Source: Morella rubra (Eukaryota > Streptophyta > Magnoliopsida > Fagales > Myricaceae). Taken from it: 64,000 nt of DNA. This document shows positions 1-13,054 of this stretch, one piece after another. Positions within the stretch are counted from its first letter, which is position 1. Every line of letters starts with the position of its first letter. Position numbers and translations under genes: made by a program. The notes below the pieces were generated by a model. It was not told the origin of the DNA. It saw only the letters and a program-made list of their open reading frames with translations, and searched no databases. Where the stretch lies: contig RXIC02000071.1 in the NCBI GenBank assembly GCA_003952965.2, positions 62,001 through 126,000 of the forward strand, in the 5' to 3' direction.

Positions 1-708
1 GGAGATGGAACTCTTTTCTTCTTCTTCTTCGTCTTCTTTTTCTTCTTTTTTTTTTTTATTTTTTATTTCCTACGTGTTGGAGATGGAACTCAGTTCCAAG
101 CATTTTGTTGATTTTTCATTACATTTGCATTTGCTGAAAAACTGAATTCACTAATCCCAATGTCGTTTCGATTACGACCTCTTATATATGAAATTTTTTT
201 ATAATTTTTTATTCGAATTACATAAAAAGAAAGAAGACCTTATTATAAGGCCCATGGTGCCTAAAATTTTATATAAACAATATTAAATACTATTGAATCC
301 ACTTATTATATTTATCTCTATTCGAATTACACCATACAATTTAAGCAATAAGCATCCTAATCCACCTCTCATTCACACCACGTAACTGCATATTTACTTT
401 CAAACCAAATAGACAACAGTTCTAGAGAAGGTGCATTAACAAATGTCTCCAACGGCCATTTTCCACATATTGGATTTCATACACCACACCCAGCAATTTC
501 AAAATTTTGCAGGCTGGGATAAATGGGGCCTAAATCACATACTAAAAAGAAAAAAAAGGGAAAGGGGAAAAATAAAACAAGCCTGCCTAGTTGATTTGAG
601 CTAATTATCAATTTCATAACTTACAAATGGCTTGCCGTGGCATTACCCTTACTTTCCTAGGCTAGTCTACAGTGAAATACAGTTGCAGTACAAAAGGAAA
701 ATCTGGGA
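1..708. other. Flanking spacer and 3' end of KAKU4
   Basis: No coding region is visible. A pyrimidine-rich low-complexity tract of TCT repeats and a poly-T run occupies about positions 13-67. The part next to 709 probably carries the KAKU4 3' UTR, since KAKU4 is read leftwards and stops at 709-711. I could not place a polyadenylation site with confidence. Confidence 0.5.
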
Positions 709-3700
709 TCATTTACCCCTACCCCTACCCCTACCCCTGCCCCTGCCCCTCCTGTTATATCTGCTGATTTTCTGTCCGAGGCTAGCCTTGCCTTCTTCAC
801 TCTGTTTTGAACTTGGCTGGGATTGGTCCTCTGATAACTCTTCATATTGCACACCAGAACTGTCCAGGGAGCCATCGGCTATGCCATCATTTTCGTTTAC
901 ATTTGGGACCTCAATAGAAGCTTCACTCAAAAGCTCGCAAGTTACATCCATAGGGGCACCTGTAGCTATCTTATCATAGCCTGAACCATTGTTATTGTGT
1001 TCCTCATCGCGTGGCATAGCATTTTGTTCATTATCTCGTCCTGCAGACAAGCTGAAAGAGAGATGACCTGTTTTAAGAGGAATACTTTTCAATAGTGTGC
1101 TACTGAAAAGAAGAACCCAACCACCCTTTACCTAGATCCTGAAGAAGGGAAACCATTTGCGGCAAGTGCACTTGCTGTTCTGGTCTCTTCTTTTGATGGC
1201 AAGCCTTTTCTGTCATCTAATGCTGACTCTGAAATTGCATTCAGAAGTAGGATGAGCTTTAAAAAATTCAGAACTAGCAGTGGGGAACACAAAATTGACT
1301 AGGTTTACACAAGAAGCAAAACTCCATCTCAGGCTAGGAAAACGGCTAAAACCACAACTACACCAGGAAATCCATATCTACATGGAAGTCATTTAGAAAA
1401 GCATTGTGACGCAACCAAGCCATCAAGAAAGGAGCAAATGATGCTAGACTAAGCAAAGACAATCAAATTGAGCTTTCCCACCCCCTTCAAAACAAGGCAT
1501 AAGAAACCAGCTAAAACAACCACCGGGAAAATATTACATAATCAGATCGAATATGCAGAGTTGAGGGTTTATCAATAATAGACCATCTACTTGTATAGCT
1601 TCAGTTCACTGAACATGTACACAACGAAAATACCAGTATTGTCAAGAAAACATGCAGCACCATTAGTCAGTGGACGCACAGATTTGATTTAAACCTTCTC
1701 TTCTCTTCCACCAATTATCCAGAAAAAATACATTCTAGAGCATGCAACCCAAGGTAGAACCAAAGAGTATGATTGGGGTGGAAAACTATCAATTTAAAAT
1801 AATTTCACATGAAACAAAGACAAAAACAAAAAAGAGAAAACTGGGTAAACTCCTTATAATCTAGCACAAAAAGGACAGCTATAAAGCCAGAGTGTTGGGC
1901 ACATGAGACTAAGCACAATCACTGCACAGTACCAACATAAAATTTAAACGTAAATACTATCTCCCCCTTAGACTGTCAACATAAAATTTAAAGACAATTC
2001 CTATTTTGTTGCTTTATGATACCTTAACAGATAAATAGTCAAGATATTATGTAAGGACGACTTCTTGTCTGTTTCCATTGTACAAGGCAACTTATGGTCC
2101 AGAACTCTCACCTTGTACGGTTCCTCCCAGTCTATAATCATCCTGCTCATTTGTAGCCATTGCTTCCGTGAGTGCATCAACATTGACAGGACCGGCATCG
2201 CTATGGTGCATAGAGGTAATAAAGTTAAAAAACCAGAGTTTCAATAGGCGTTACTATGATAGTGAGCCGTTGGCAACGTGTTTAATACTTCCAAGGGTCT
2301 GTCAGCCATGCTTTTTTGCATTGACAGCAAAAGTTGGGTCCATGTATAAGACAACATAAATCTAAACTGGGACAGCTGTGTTACAATCAAACGTGCACAT
2401 GGCAGGTGTAACCATGAAAAAACAAGGACGGAAATTTGTTGGACAGAGTCTCCAAGAGTTCTTTCTCAAAAATCCTGAAGTTTTCCTCGAAAGGAGAGGA
2501 AATGTTCCGTAGATGAATCATTTCACCAGAGTTTGGGAGAAAGAAACTGCGCACTTTTAATTGTTCAGCCATGAACTCACATATGATTTGGAGAGCAGAT
2601 GAATACGTCTACAAATGCTAGCACCTGATGTAAAATCTCGTTCAGGTAACATAATTCACTTGGGGTAGAATAGGGGGGTCCTGCTTTTTCTACACTTGCT
2701 GTTAAGCAATTTAAGATTGAAACACCATACATAGAAGTTCCACTCATTAAGCTATAACAAGGGTCCCCAATTCCCCCATCTTTGCTCCGAAAATTAAGTT
2801 ACATGTGAAGCCCCTCTCTCTCTCCAGCAATAAGAACACCGGAGCCAGTTCAACCCCTACAGATGCCTTTAACTAATAATTTCCAAGACAAGACCTTTGG
2901 CATGTTGCATGAAAGAATAATATATTACCTCAATAGTATAGCAACAAGCATATTAACTAAGGAGTTGAACCCCTTATATACACAGCACCAGATGAAGGGT
3001 TAAACATGTATGAAACAAAATGACAACCAAACAATACATGATTCTGGAGCTGCCTAGGAATAATAATCTCAGGCAAAACGCCAACTAACCCAGGTGATAC
3101 AGTCTCCATATCTCCCGATAGTTGCATTCTTTCTCCCTCGCTTAATATTCCTTCCGTGGCATTCTGAAAGCCTATATCAGACAGTTTTTAACAGTTAGAA
3201 AAACCTCCTTTCATTAGAAAAAGAGAGATAAAAGACTTTCTGTACATGTATAAATGTTCTAGCTGATGGAAAATATCAAAGCAACAAAAACCGTAGAATC
3301 ATCTAAAAGAGAATGCAGGTGTTAACAGGTTTGTCTACTTGATTTACATTGTCAGAAAATTCCTGAAACATTTAGGCTTTTGGATTTGAAGTTTTAACAT
3401 TATAGAGCTGGTTGTTTGTGAGGTCTTTGGTCCAAGTCTCGGTAACTAGAGGGAAAAATCAAATGCAACATTAGCAACAGTTTAACAGCAAAGAAACACA
3501 TAAATTTGATAATAGTACTAGCAAAGTCTCATTATGGTGCTTTGAGCCTTGAGGTAAAACATAAATGTCAAAAATACAAAATTAGAAAAGATCGCCACCT
3601 TTTCCCTCAATGATCTGAGTAGCTTCCAACTCCTTCACAATGAAATGGTAAACTGTGTTAGGACTTCTCTAACTTGAACTATAGCAAACAATTTTCACAT

Positions 3701-6700
3701 TTGGTATCAGCTAATTGCAAAAAAATCTAGAAAGAGAATAGATGGATCGATCACACTTATTATGTTAGGCTGAGAAATGAACGTACACCAAACCATTAAT
3801 ATATAGAATATAAACTCCTATTCCACTACTCAAGTACCTGATTTTGTTCGGAAGCAATAATAGCTGGCTTGTGCAACAAAGTTTCCTTTTGCAACCCAAC
3901 TGGGATCATTGAAACTGAAGGGGCAGAAAATAAACTTCATGTCTTAGGCAATCTATTAAACACTTCATTTTTCTGATATTTAATATAATTGTGACACTTA
4001 GGCAATCTATTCAGCCACTCATGACAGTAGATGACTCGAATAACAAATTTCCTTGGCAACGAAAACCACACCTGGGAAGCCATGGGATGTTGTTCGTTCT
4101 ATGGCCAAGTTCAATGATGCATCTATTGGTTGAGCAGAGTCGTGCATTTTATCTCTCTTACCATCTTCTAGGTTTTCAGCCACTAAGGACTTTGGGCTAC
4201 TTTTATGCTCTAAAGCAAAGGCAGACCAGTCAATCTTAGAGGATGGCAGGGTCCTTAGCATCTCCTCTGTTGCCTTTGAACGCACTCTTCGTATTTCCTC
4301 CTGGATGTTCCATGAGCCAGTACCTGAAGATCCCCTTCTTTTCAGCTGCATTCAGTTTTCAGCACATGAACCATAATAAATAGAGTTAGCAGAATGCAAG
4401 GAAGGAAATACTCCCTTCCCCCCTTTATCTCAATCTCTTAAGGCAACAAACACAGCAAGTAGAAAAATAGTACAAACTGTTCCAACTTACCAAAAAGTAT
4501 TATGGAAATGTTCCCGTAGATATATTACATCAACATGATTTAACCAAGCACTGACTCGACAGTGTATCGATGATTACCAGATAGAGATAATGAATTGCTT
4601 CCCTGCTGACCTTATATTCTTAACAAGTCAACAAATTGAAGGTTCAAGGAATGAAGTCTGCAACTGTCGAAGATGCCAGGTTTACTACTGAACCATTTTG
4701 CAAACAAACAATCATGTTTGAAAATACATCAACTAGCCAGTGGCTTCAGCTGATACACAATGAACTGTCACTGATGGATTGAGTGAACTGGATAGAACAC
4801 TTCTCAAAGGCATGAAAGTGCAGATAGATGCGAGTCACCAAAGCAAGAAAATGAAATAGACATATGCAGTCCCATGTGTCTGATTGCAGTCACTACTCTT
4901 TATCATGTATAGCACTAACTGTTATTTATAGGAATATGCGAACAAGGCTGCCCATGTCAAAGCAAGATAATAATGTGTATCATTACTCCTGCTTAATCAA
5001 CTTGAAGGATTCTGCTTTTGATTTCAACTGCATTTGTCATTTTCCAGACATCCATTAGTGAATTCTGATTAAATTGAGTTTGCCATCCCAGCTTTCATAA
5101 ACTGTAGATACATATCCATAAAGTATCCACACACTACCATCACGAAATGAGACCCAGTTTACAAATTGAGGGTGAACTCACCCTTCTATTTACCATTCAT
5201 GTAGGCTCCGAAGTACTAAGTACTACATCATTATAAAAGATAATAAGCAGCAACCAGAAAACATATAAGCATACAGAAAATAATGTTAATACCTTCGACG
5301 ACGCAGACTTCCCACCAATTGAATATGGGGTTTCTTCATTGAAAAGCTGTATCCCTATTGGTGATTGGGATTTAAATTCAATATGGTTGGCAGAAGGAGA
5401 GGCCCATGGAGGACGTCCCTGCATGTACGATCTCGCGATATCAACTGGTGAACCCACTTCAACTTCGGTATCCTGAGTCAGTCACAATCAGTTTTGAAAT
5501 GCAACCAATATAGCTTCCACATACAAAAACAAGCTCTTATTATTGCAAATTTTTACTCCAGTCCCTTGGAAATCTGAAAGGGAAAAATTTCTACACCACT
5601 CATATGTTAAGTACCACGAAAAATCTATTTATCTCACAATTACGTATAGAGACTCCTAGAGGCACCAGCATTCCACTCATTACATTTTTAGCCTCTATAT
5701 GCAATGCATATTTTCAGTTAAACAGTAGTTCATAGACTTTATCTCCTCTTATTGTAGCATCATTATTTCATTGTTGAGAGCTTTCCCTACTTGGAAACAA
5801 ATTCCAATATTGGCCCCCAAATGGAATGAGGTAAAAGTAAGAGTTTAGATACTATAACTATGGAAAGAAGTTGATTGGATAAGTAGGCTTACTCAACAAC
5901 TTAAAATGCACTGAATCCGACAAGATGGTGAAGTTAACATATGGTCTAACTAACTAGTTACCATAAAGCTAGGGTGTAGAGATTCTTTTAGTATTGCATG
6001 CATGTTAAGAAAACAAAGTAGTTTATGTAAAGCAGACCACTAGGAGTTCACAGACAGAGTGTTAAATGAAAGACGTAGGTTGAAACTCTGCAAAATAATG
6101 AACAAAGAAGTTTAAGGGTTCCCCAGAAAAGCACAACCATATTATCCTAGAAAAAGCTTAGTACAAGTTGAATAGGCTAAGTAAGAAATATAGATTTGTA
6201 GAAAGGAGCAAAAGCAATTTGTATATTGAAGAAAGAAATGTGCAAACAATAAGATTACAATCCTGCATTTCTACTCAAGACATCAAACGCACAATACACG
6301 AGCATATAACGCATATATGTATGCCTGTTTGTGTGCAATTGCAAAGAAATACATGCACTTTGGACAACACACTCCACTAAGAGACCATCTGAAAGAGTCA
6401 CTAACTGGTAGAGCCATGACAGGATTTAAGCTGCAGGTTCCATGATCAAACTCAGACTTAGAATCTGTCAGCTTCTTCTCCTTTAACCATTTCTTTGCCT
6501 CCCTAACAGCTGTGCTGCAGAGATCAGGCATGTCCGTATCTGCACTATTATTAACACCCAAAACGTCATATATGGGTAATTAGCAGGTTAAACTTTTAAG
6601 TTTTATGGTTGTAAACAATACCACTGCCAATTGTTTTGTTGAGTATCTCCCTTGGTCTCCCATCCTCTGCATCTTCAGTAGTGGGATAATCCACAACTCT

Positions 6701-9700
6701 TGATTTAATAATCATAGTCAGTTGATCGCATTCTTCCCTGGTCAGAGGTGAGAATCCAACACTTGAAGTCAAACAAGAAAAGAAGATCCAACATGAATCT
6801 GAAGAAATGTCGTATGTCAATACCCACAAAACAGAACTAGCGTTACGATTTCACACTCTTACACATGGTTCAGGATAATGGATGCCTAAACTTGTCAACA
6901 TATTAATGCTGTTAATTACACATTCAGGATAAACATAAACATGAGTTGTGGCAGAAGTTCGTATTTGGCTTTAGGTTGTACCTGAACTCTTAATATCTAA
7001 GCCAGACAACAGAGGGAATTATTATTAGCAGTGGATGTGCAAAAAGATGGCACTTCAATTAGTGATCAAGAACAATTGTTTTGGGTTTGCCTGTGAACTA
7101 ACAATTGTTAAGTGAACCTTTTCTAAGTCCTGTATCCTCTTTAAAAACAATTATATTATGAAAAGAAACCAGCCATGATAACAAAAAACAAAATATCACA
7201 GGCAAACTATGAAAGAACAAAAGCAATTAAGGCAGCAAACAATTAACCAAGAAAATGAAAGTTAACTAGTACCTCGAAAAGCTCTCCTGCATAAGCAACT
7301 TTTCAATTACACTCTTTGTCTCACTCTTGCCAACTGGTGTTTGGGGCTCCTTCCTGAAGCGATTGATCATCTGCGATAATCCGTCCCTCTAATATAAGAA
7401 TATCAATCAGTATCACATAGACTTTGAAACTGCCACAAAGACACTGTTGCTATCCGTCCCTCTAATAAAAGAAACATATTTTCCATCTGTACTAAATAAT
7501 TGGCCACATAGACTTTGAAACTGCCACAAAGACACTGTAGACTACTAGTTAGGGACAGAGGGAGCAGTCTTAACATGAACCGACCATGAAAAGGACAGTG
7601 AAGTGTTGCTGTGATCAGAAAGAGTGTGTTAAGCATACCCATACAAAAATAAGAATACGGAGGACACAGGTCTGTCATATACCTAGAGTAGAATCACCCA
7701 ATTCTCAAAACAAAACCAATAAAACATAATGATACTGCAATTACCTGTATTAATCCATTCGCCTTCCGAGTATAGATATCATTGTTGTCATTCTCAACAT
7801 CATCCTCTGCCAAAAAAACATAAACAAAAGAGAAATCCTGTAAAAAGAATCTGAAAGAAAAGCAAATTCTTCTCTTCCCATACTGAGTAGGATAACTGCA
7901 AATTATCTAGTAATTACAGAAAATAAAGAAGTGTCAACAGCTTAACAGCCAGATACATGAATTGATCTACATAAGGAGGATATGCTGTAATCTTGTTAAG
8001 AATGTGACAGACCTGAAACTGGAAAAGCTAAGGAAACCAAAGAACACAGACACTTATGCCTCTTTCAGCAAGTGTACTAGAAGAAATCAAGGACACCCTG
8101 AATAACGACATCTAGCCTGTCATAGAGCAAGTTTAATGGTGCAAAAGAGTATTGGATAAGAAAACAAGTCTCAGACAAAGAACCTTCCCCAAATTATATA
8201 TATCAAGATAAACTTAAAGGCAATATAATTTCTCAGACAACTTAAGGACACAAGAGCAAACATGGAAGCCCATATGTGTGCACAAACACGCAAAGACACA
8301 ACTGAAACTAAAAAGCACAACAAAGTGTTCGTCCACTTATTTCTATTCCTCAGAACAATAAATTGAGCTGGGTTATCGTTTAAGCCACCAGTAGAAAACC
8401 AAAATAACTAGTTATGGTAGGCATTAAGGAACCGTCTGGGCAGGTATAAGCTTGTTCTATTCTGACGTGTTTTTTATCTATGATATTCGTGAACATAGAA
8501 AAGCATAAAGTTTCAGAACACTGCCATCCAATTTCAGTAAACTAGACTCCCTTTGAACATGCAGATCCACAACCTGCTTATCCGTTCCACCAACTGGCCT
8601 GACAATAAGTAGCCTATTCTGCCAACAGTTTTTTGCGAAACATCCCACCACGGCACCACTAATCCACTGCAGCTTGCCATTCCAAACCACACTCCAGGAA
8701 CTAATCCAGTGGCTCCAACTAATACCACCCATCATCCAAATGGCTACAACTTCTCCATTGCTACCTTTCATCCAAGTTGCAAGTTCAATATCTCTATGGT
8801 TGTTCTTCGGGGAATATCCTCAAGTTACAGTTAACACAATACATAGAATCCGCTTGCGGGCCAAAAGAACTGACAGGACACTTTAATTTGAAATGCAACT
8901 GACAGAGTATTGTAAATGGGCCATATTAACCCCAGCACACACTCCATGCATGCAATATTGCGGGTCAAACTATCCTATGAGACATATTTCCCCTACTCTA
9001 ACATCTATGAGTATTCTCTGATATTACCATCTACCCAACCAATGCAGCCTCCTCTTTGTTGGACAAGATTATCAGCTGATATTGCTGTTGCTTTGTCTCT
9101 CTTTTCCTTTTTTTTTTCCCCACAAAAACACCTAACTGTCTAAGCTCTTCACGAACAAATACCTTGAGAACTCAACAATATTGCTCTAAGCTTAAATGGA
9201 ATCATCAACCATTATTTCCACTTCTAGCTGGCTGCTATAATTCACCACCTCAAACGGAACCAAGCGCCAACCATGACAGGGACGCGGTCATTTTGATAAG
9301 TCATGGAAGCAATCATCCCTTTATTGTCGCCATAGTAAATAAGAAAGAACTTTGAATTCCTCTCTTCGTTTTTAGAGCAAATAAAAATGAGCGCAATTAA
9401 CCATTACGCATCTGTATAATGCTAAGGCCGACGGTTTTTACTCCCTACGCCACATTTGCGCTACTTAATCTTCAAAAACCAAAATGCCCCACGGTGTTTT
9501 CTCCAACATTTTCCTCAATTTTTAAACACGAGAACATCAAACAATAGTAGAAGTTCATGATGAACTGTTTTTCATCACCTTAACCGTGACCCAAAACCCT
9601 AGAATTAAAACCACCTCTCCCAAAGAAAACGCTATCAAAGTGTGTGTCTGGTATGAAATCACAGTAGAGAAAAAAACACGTACCGGAACTCGAATCACCT

Positions 9701-9960
9701 TCTGAAGACGAGGCAGAAGAGGAAGAGGGCGAAGACTCGGGAGAGAAAACGGTGGACAATAGCTTTCCGGCGCCGCTAGCAATCATACGAGTAGGGGAGT
9801 AAAGGAGTCTGGAGAGCCAACTAGGGTTTTGAGGAGCACCCGGATTCGTCAATCTTGGCCGCTCGTACGGAGTCCTCGCGCCTGCGGCTCGCCTGGCTCG
9901 GACCATTTTCCCTCCCGATCGGGGCTCGGGGTCCCGGCGAGATCTGAAAACGGTTACCAT
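709..9960 (-). CDS. KAKU4: KAKU4 nuclear lamina-associated protein, 12 exons, 606 aa
   Basis: KAKU4 is a plant nuclear-periphery protein that works with CRWN lamina proteins to set nuclear shape and size. Exons read right to left: 9684-9960, 7745-7806, 7273-7370, 6622-6737, 6406-6539, 5293-5472, 4072-4345, 3838-3914, 3090-3163, 2112-2200, 1132-1228, 709-1051. All have GT..AG borders, and the 1821 nt close in phase. Family marks seen: the N-terminal basic segment with GARTPYERPRL, an acidic stretch after residue 92, SREECDQLTMIIKSR near residues 145-158, GSWNIQEEIRRVRSKATEEM at 299-318, and a C-terminal run of RG dipeptides (593-605). Arabidopsis KAKU4 is of similar length (574 aa by memory). 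Intron 1 is 1.9 kb and holds only chance ORFs. The start at 9960 is the first ATG after a GA-rich leader. Identification is strong; individual small exons are inferred from phase and splice signals. Confidence 0.9.
715..753 (-). repeat. Coding G-rich hexamer repeat with G-quadruplex potential
   Basis: The plus strand reads CCCCTA or CCCCTG hexamers in tandem, so the coding strand of KAKU4 has six consecutive runs of four G at 6-nt spacing just before the stop codon. They encode the terminal RG dipeptides as AGG-GGN codons. Four or more G4 runs separated by two bases satisfy the usual G-quadruplex pattern, in both the coding DNA strand and the mRNA. Folding is inferred. Confidence 0.75.
7378..7569. 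mobile_element. Stowaway-like MITE remnant in KAKU4 intron 2
   Basis: The left side carries CCGTCCCTCTAATA and the right side ends AGGGACAGAGGGAGCAG, which reads CTGCTCCCTCTGTCCCT on the other strand. That is the familiar CTCCCTCCGTCCC terminal motif of plant Stowaway/mariner-type MITEs. The left end is duplicated inside the element: CCGTCCCTCTAATA recurs near 7456, and a 32-bp block starting CATAGACTTTGAAACTGCC occurs near 7417 and again near 7505. The element abuts the 3' splice site of KAKU4 intron 2 (exon 3 begins at 7370). Confidence 0.5.
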
Positions 9961-10180
9961 AGTAACGACAGAGACAGAGAACTGAGAGAGAACAGTTAGT
10001 TGCAGAGGTTAAGGAGTACTGGTGTTTCTCCGTCTCTGCGCTTTCAAAAGAGACAGATAGACACGGAGCGGGCTGTACAGAGAGTGAGAGAGAGAGAGAG
10101 AGAGAGGCTGCGATTTATAGAAATTGATAAGTCGTTGAAGTTCGTAGCGGTTATTTTGATTTAAAGAGGGATTATTAACA
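9961..10180 (-). promoter_or_regulatory. KAKU4 5' leader and proximal promoter with (GA)n tract
   Basis: The 220 bases upstream of the KAKU4 ATG include an uninterrupted GA run at 10086-10106, that is (CT)n on the transcribed sense strand. CT/GA tracts are common in plant core promoters and 5' leaders. No clear TATA box is visible at a suitable distance. The transcription start is not determined. Confidence 0.45.
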
Positions 10181-10233
10181 ATTTACGGGTACTTGAGCAC
10201 ATTAATTTGGAGAAATAAGAAAATGAGAACGAG

Positions 10234-10756
10234 AGGCTTAAAACACCTCATAGGTACGCTAATATTGCAAAAACATCACTTAGGTATAAAAAAATTATTT
10301 TTATATCCTGAGGCATGCTTTTCTGATGCAAAAATACCTCTCGTCAGTCTCCATTTTAAAAATTAATGTGAGGTGGTGACAGACATTTATCACGTCGGAA
10401 TGAATCAAAATGCACTATATGTCTTCTAGGTCTACGAGCTCCACATCATATGCCTAATTATGTTATCTTGAATTATATTTTTTTTAATGGCATGGCATTT
10501 GATGTTGAGTGGCTATGAATTGGGTATATGATGTGAAACTCGTGAGCCTAAAAGACACATAACACATTTTGATTCGTGTTGACATGTTAGATGTTTGACA
10601 CGTCACCAACTCATGTTAATTTTTCAATCGGAAGCTGAAGAATAGGTATTTTTGCATCAGAAAGCATACCTCGAGATTACAAAACTAATTTTTTGTACTA
10701 CAAGGATAATTTTTGCAACATTAACATACCGCGTGGCATGAGGTGCATTTAAGCCT
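10234..10756. mobile_element. Foldback MITE-like element, about 523 bp
   Basis: The two ends are imperfect inverted repeats with arms of about 230 bp. The left end reads AGGCTTAAAACACCTCA and the right end TGAGGTGCATTTAAGCCT. Matching internal blocks on opposite strands include CTGATGCAAAAATACCT, GAATCAAAATG and CACATCATATGCC/GGGTATATGATGTG. There is no coding capacity, so it looks like a non-autonomous hairpin element. I could not define a target-site duplication. Confidence 0.65.
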
Positions 10757-11644
10757 GTACAACAAAATCAGAATGATGACTCTGATCTGGACCATCCAAT
10801 CAAGAAGCAGATTGCATATTGTACAGCCACTCTGTCCCACTGTCGCTATTCAAATATCAAACTCGTTTTTGTCTCTTTTTGGTCGGAAAGAGTGACAATA
10901 TTCGACGCCGGCGGACCATGCTTTTTACAGTTTACAAAAGAGGTCTTTCTTTGTGGTTAAATTTTTCTCGTCGAAACAAAGGGAAATCATGTCTGAAAAT
11001 CTCCATGTGCTTTGATGGTGTCTTCTTCATCGCCAACAATCAATTTTTGACCGCTTGAAAAAAGCCCCAAGAGCCCTACCGTGTCAAGCAATTAATTACA
11101 ACAACAAAGCTGCTGTTATGAGAATCTAATCGGCTTCTCACAGCTCAATTCTTATAGAAATTACACTATTTCTCTGTGTCAACGGAGAAGAAACTGCTTT
11201 TATCCCTTTGGTCGAACCTTGGTTTTCTTCCCCTTTGAATGCCAAGTAAACAATCACAGCCCCTACTACCATATTCCGTAGTCTACCAATATGGTGCACG
11301 TTACGAAAATTTGCTCCGTGCAAACTAAAACCTTACTGTATCGTGCATCCCCACTGTTACCCAAAAAATTTCCTAATCTTCAATATCAGAGGGCTTCCGA
11401 TCGAACCGTAAATTATACCAATTGGAAACAACATTTGTCTCCTCTTCAATGTTGTGTTCGTTAAACATACGTGAAATATTTGATGGAGAGCAATCAAAGA
11501 TACCAAAGCTAGAGCTACAGTAGTATTTGCGGAACTGCAGCCATGTGTAGCCAATAATAGCTTATTTGAATTATCAAAAAGAAAAATAAAAACGACAAGT
11601 TTTACATAGGAGGGGACTGGCCTAAAACTTTGAACTGTTCTCTG
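10757..11644. other. Spacer and probable 3' UTR of the receptor-kinase gene
   Basis: No conserved coding region is seen. The part nearest 11645 is presumably the 3' UTR of the leftward-reading receptor kinase. Short open frames here have no recognisable domains. Confidence 0.4.
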
Positions 11645-13054
11645 TTAAGAACTAGCTACCTGTATTTCATATTTGGTCATGATTGGAGTGGAATCCTTGT
11701 ACCAGTAGGAATTATTTCCTCCAGTACTTGTTGAGCTATCAGAACCAGTAGTACTAGTTTCTGGTGGCTTGAGAGCATCCATCGCCACTGAATACAAATA
11801 ACGGAATGGTTTTGTAGGTGGCATAATCTCTACTCCTCCCTCCAACATCTTCACCACAGCACTCATCGGTGGCCTATCATCAGGTGAGTCTTGAACACAC
11901 CACAGAGCAACCAGAGCCATTCTTATCACTCCCTCCTTATCTTTCTCTTCAATTCCACAATCCATAGGCATTTCTGCTAACTTATTTTTCTCATACTCCT
12001 CCCAAACTTGTTTTGGGAAAAAATCAAGGCTATCTGAAGGACTGACACTGGTGTTCCTCCTCCTCCCAACTATCTCAAACAAGACCATTCCAAAGCTATA
12101 AACATCACATTTATGTGTTATTGGATAGTTCTTCAACATAAACTCCGGTGCTGAGTATCCCGGAGTACCCCTGTACCCCGACATTGTAACGTGGGTGTTA
12201 TCCCGGTTACAAAGCTTCGCGAGGCCAAAATCAGCAACTTTAGGAAAGAAGTTGGCATCAACAAGAATGTTACCAGGCTTAATGTCATAGTGAACTATTC
12301 TCTGTTGGCATTCTTCGTGCAAGTAAGCAAGACCTTTGGCTGTTCCAATTGCAATATTATGTAGCTTCTCCCATTCAATTTCTTGTTTACTACCAAACAC
12401 GTGCTTGTCTAGTGATCCATTTTCCATGTACTCATATACAAGGGCGCTCATATATGGGTCATAGCAAAAACCATATAGTCTGACCAAATTTATATGATAA
12501 GTTCTACCAATGGTTCCCACCTCTGCCATGAATTGCTCCTCTGCTGTTCTGGCTTGACCTCTATTCAGGACCTTCACTGCAATTGCCACCCCATTAGGAA
12601 ACTTCCCTTTGTACACCAACCCGAAACCTCCAGCCCCCAATATTGTGGAATAATTGCTTGTGAAACCACACAGTTGCTGAGCTGTGAATCTAACTGGCTT
12701 CTCTCTTGCCACTTCTTGGAGGAACCTCTCCACCGTTGGTGCATCGACCTCCCAAACTTGAACCACGTTGTTGGCTGGTGGAGCAACTGCCAATCGCAAT
12801 TCCTTTACAATCGCCTTTCTGGCTTTCTTTGCACAATAGAGAGAAACAAAGACAATTGCTACCAGAATTACCACGCTGACTGCTACGGCTGCAATATAAT
12901 ATCATCCCATGCCATGCTGACATGCTGTTAGATATTTTGTCCAACTACATGTAAAAAATAATTGATTACTATCTTCTATTGCACTGAACAAGAACTTACC
13001 GATGCCCGTTCCTGAGTTGTTGGATGGTGGAGAGGTGCCAAACGGCGAGGACAT
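11645..13054 (-). CDS. LRK10L/PR5K-type receptor-like kinase lacking a visible ectodomain, 432 aa
   Basis: Two exons (13000-13054 and 11645-12888) splice in phase to a 432-aa protein. A short Ser/Pro-rich N-terminus is followed by one membrane segment (about residues 20-40, with a KKARK stop-transfer), a juxtamembrane region and a complete kinase domain. The Gly loop LGAGGFGLV is at 102-110, the VAIK-type lysine in AVKVLN at 124, IVHYDIKPGNIL carries HYD at 218-220, DFG is at 238-240, and SAPE follows. HYD in place of HRD marks a non-RD kinase, as in the LRK10L/PR5K (rust-resistance Lr10-like) family, which senses signals at the plasma membrane. That family normally has a secreted N-terminal GUB_WAK or thaumatin domain; none is visible here. 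The ATG is preceded by an acceptor-like TTTCATTCAG, so missed upstream exons are possible. Otherwise this is a truncated receptor. Confidence 0.75.

Noticed and set aside
8478..9355. Several 60-100 codon frames on both strands
   Set aside because: They lie in KAKU4 intron 1, lack domains, and overlap one another in different frames.
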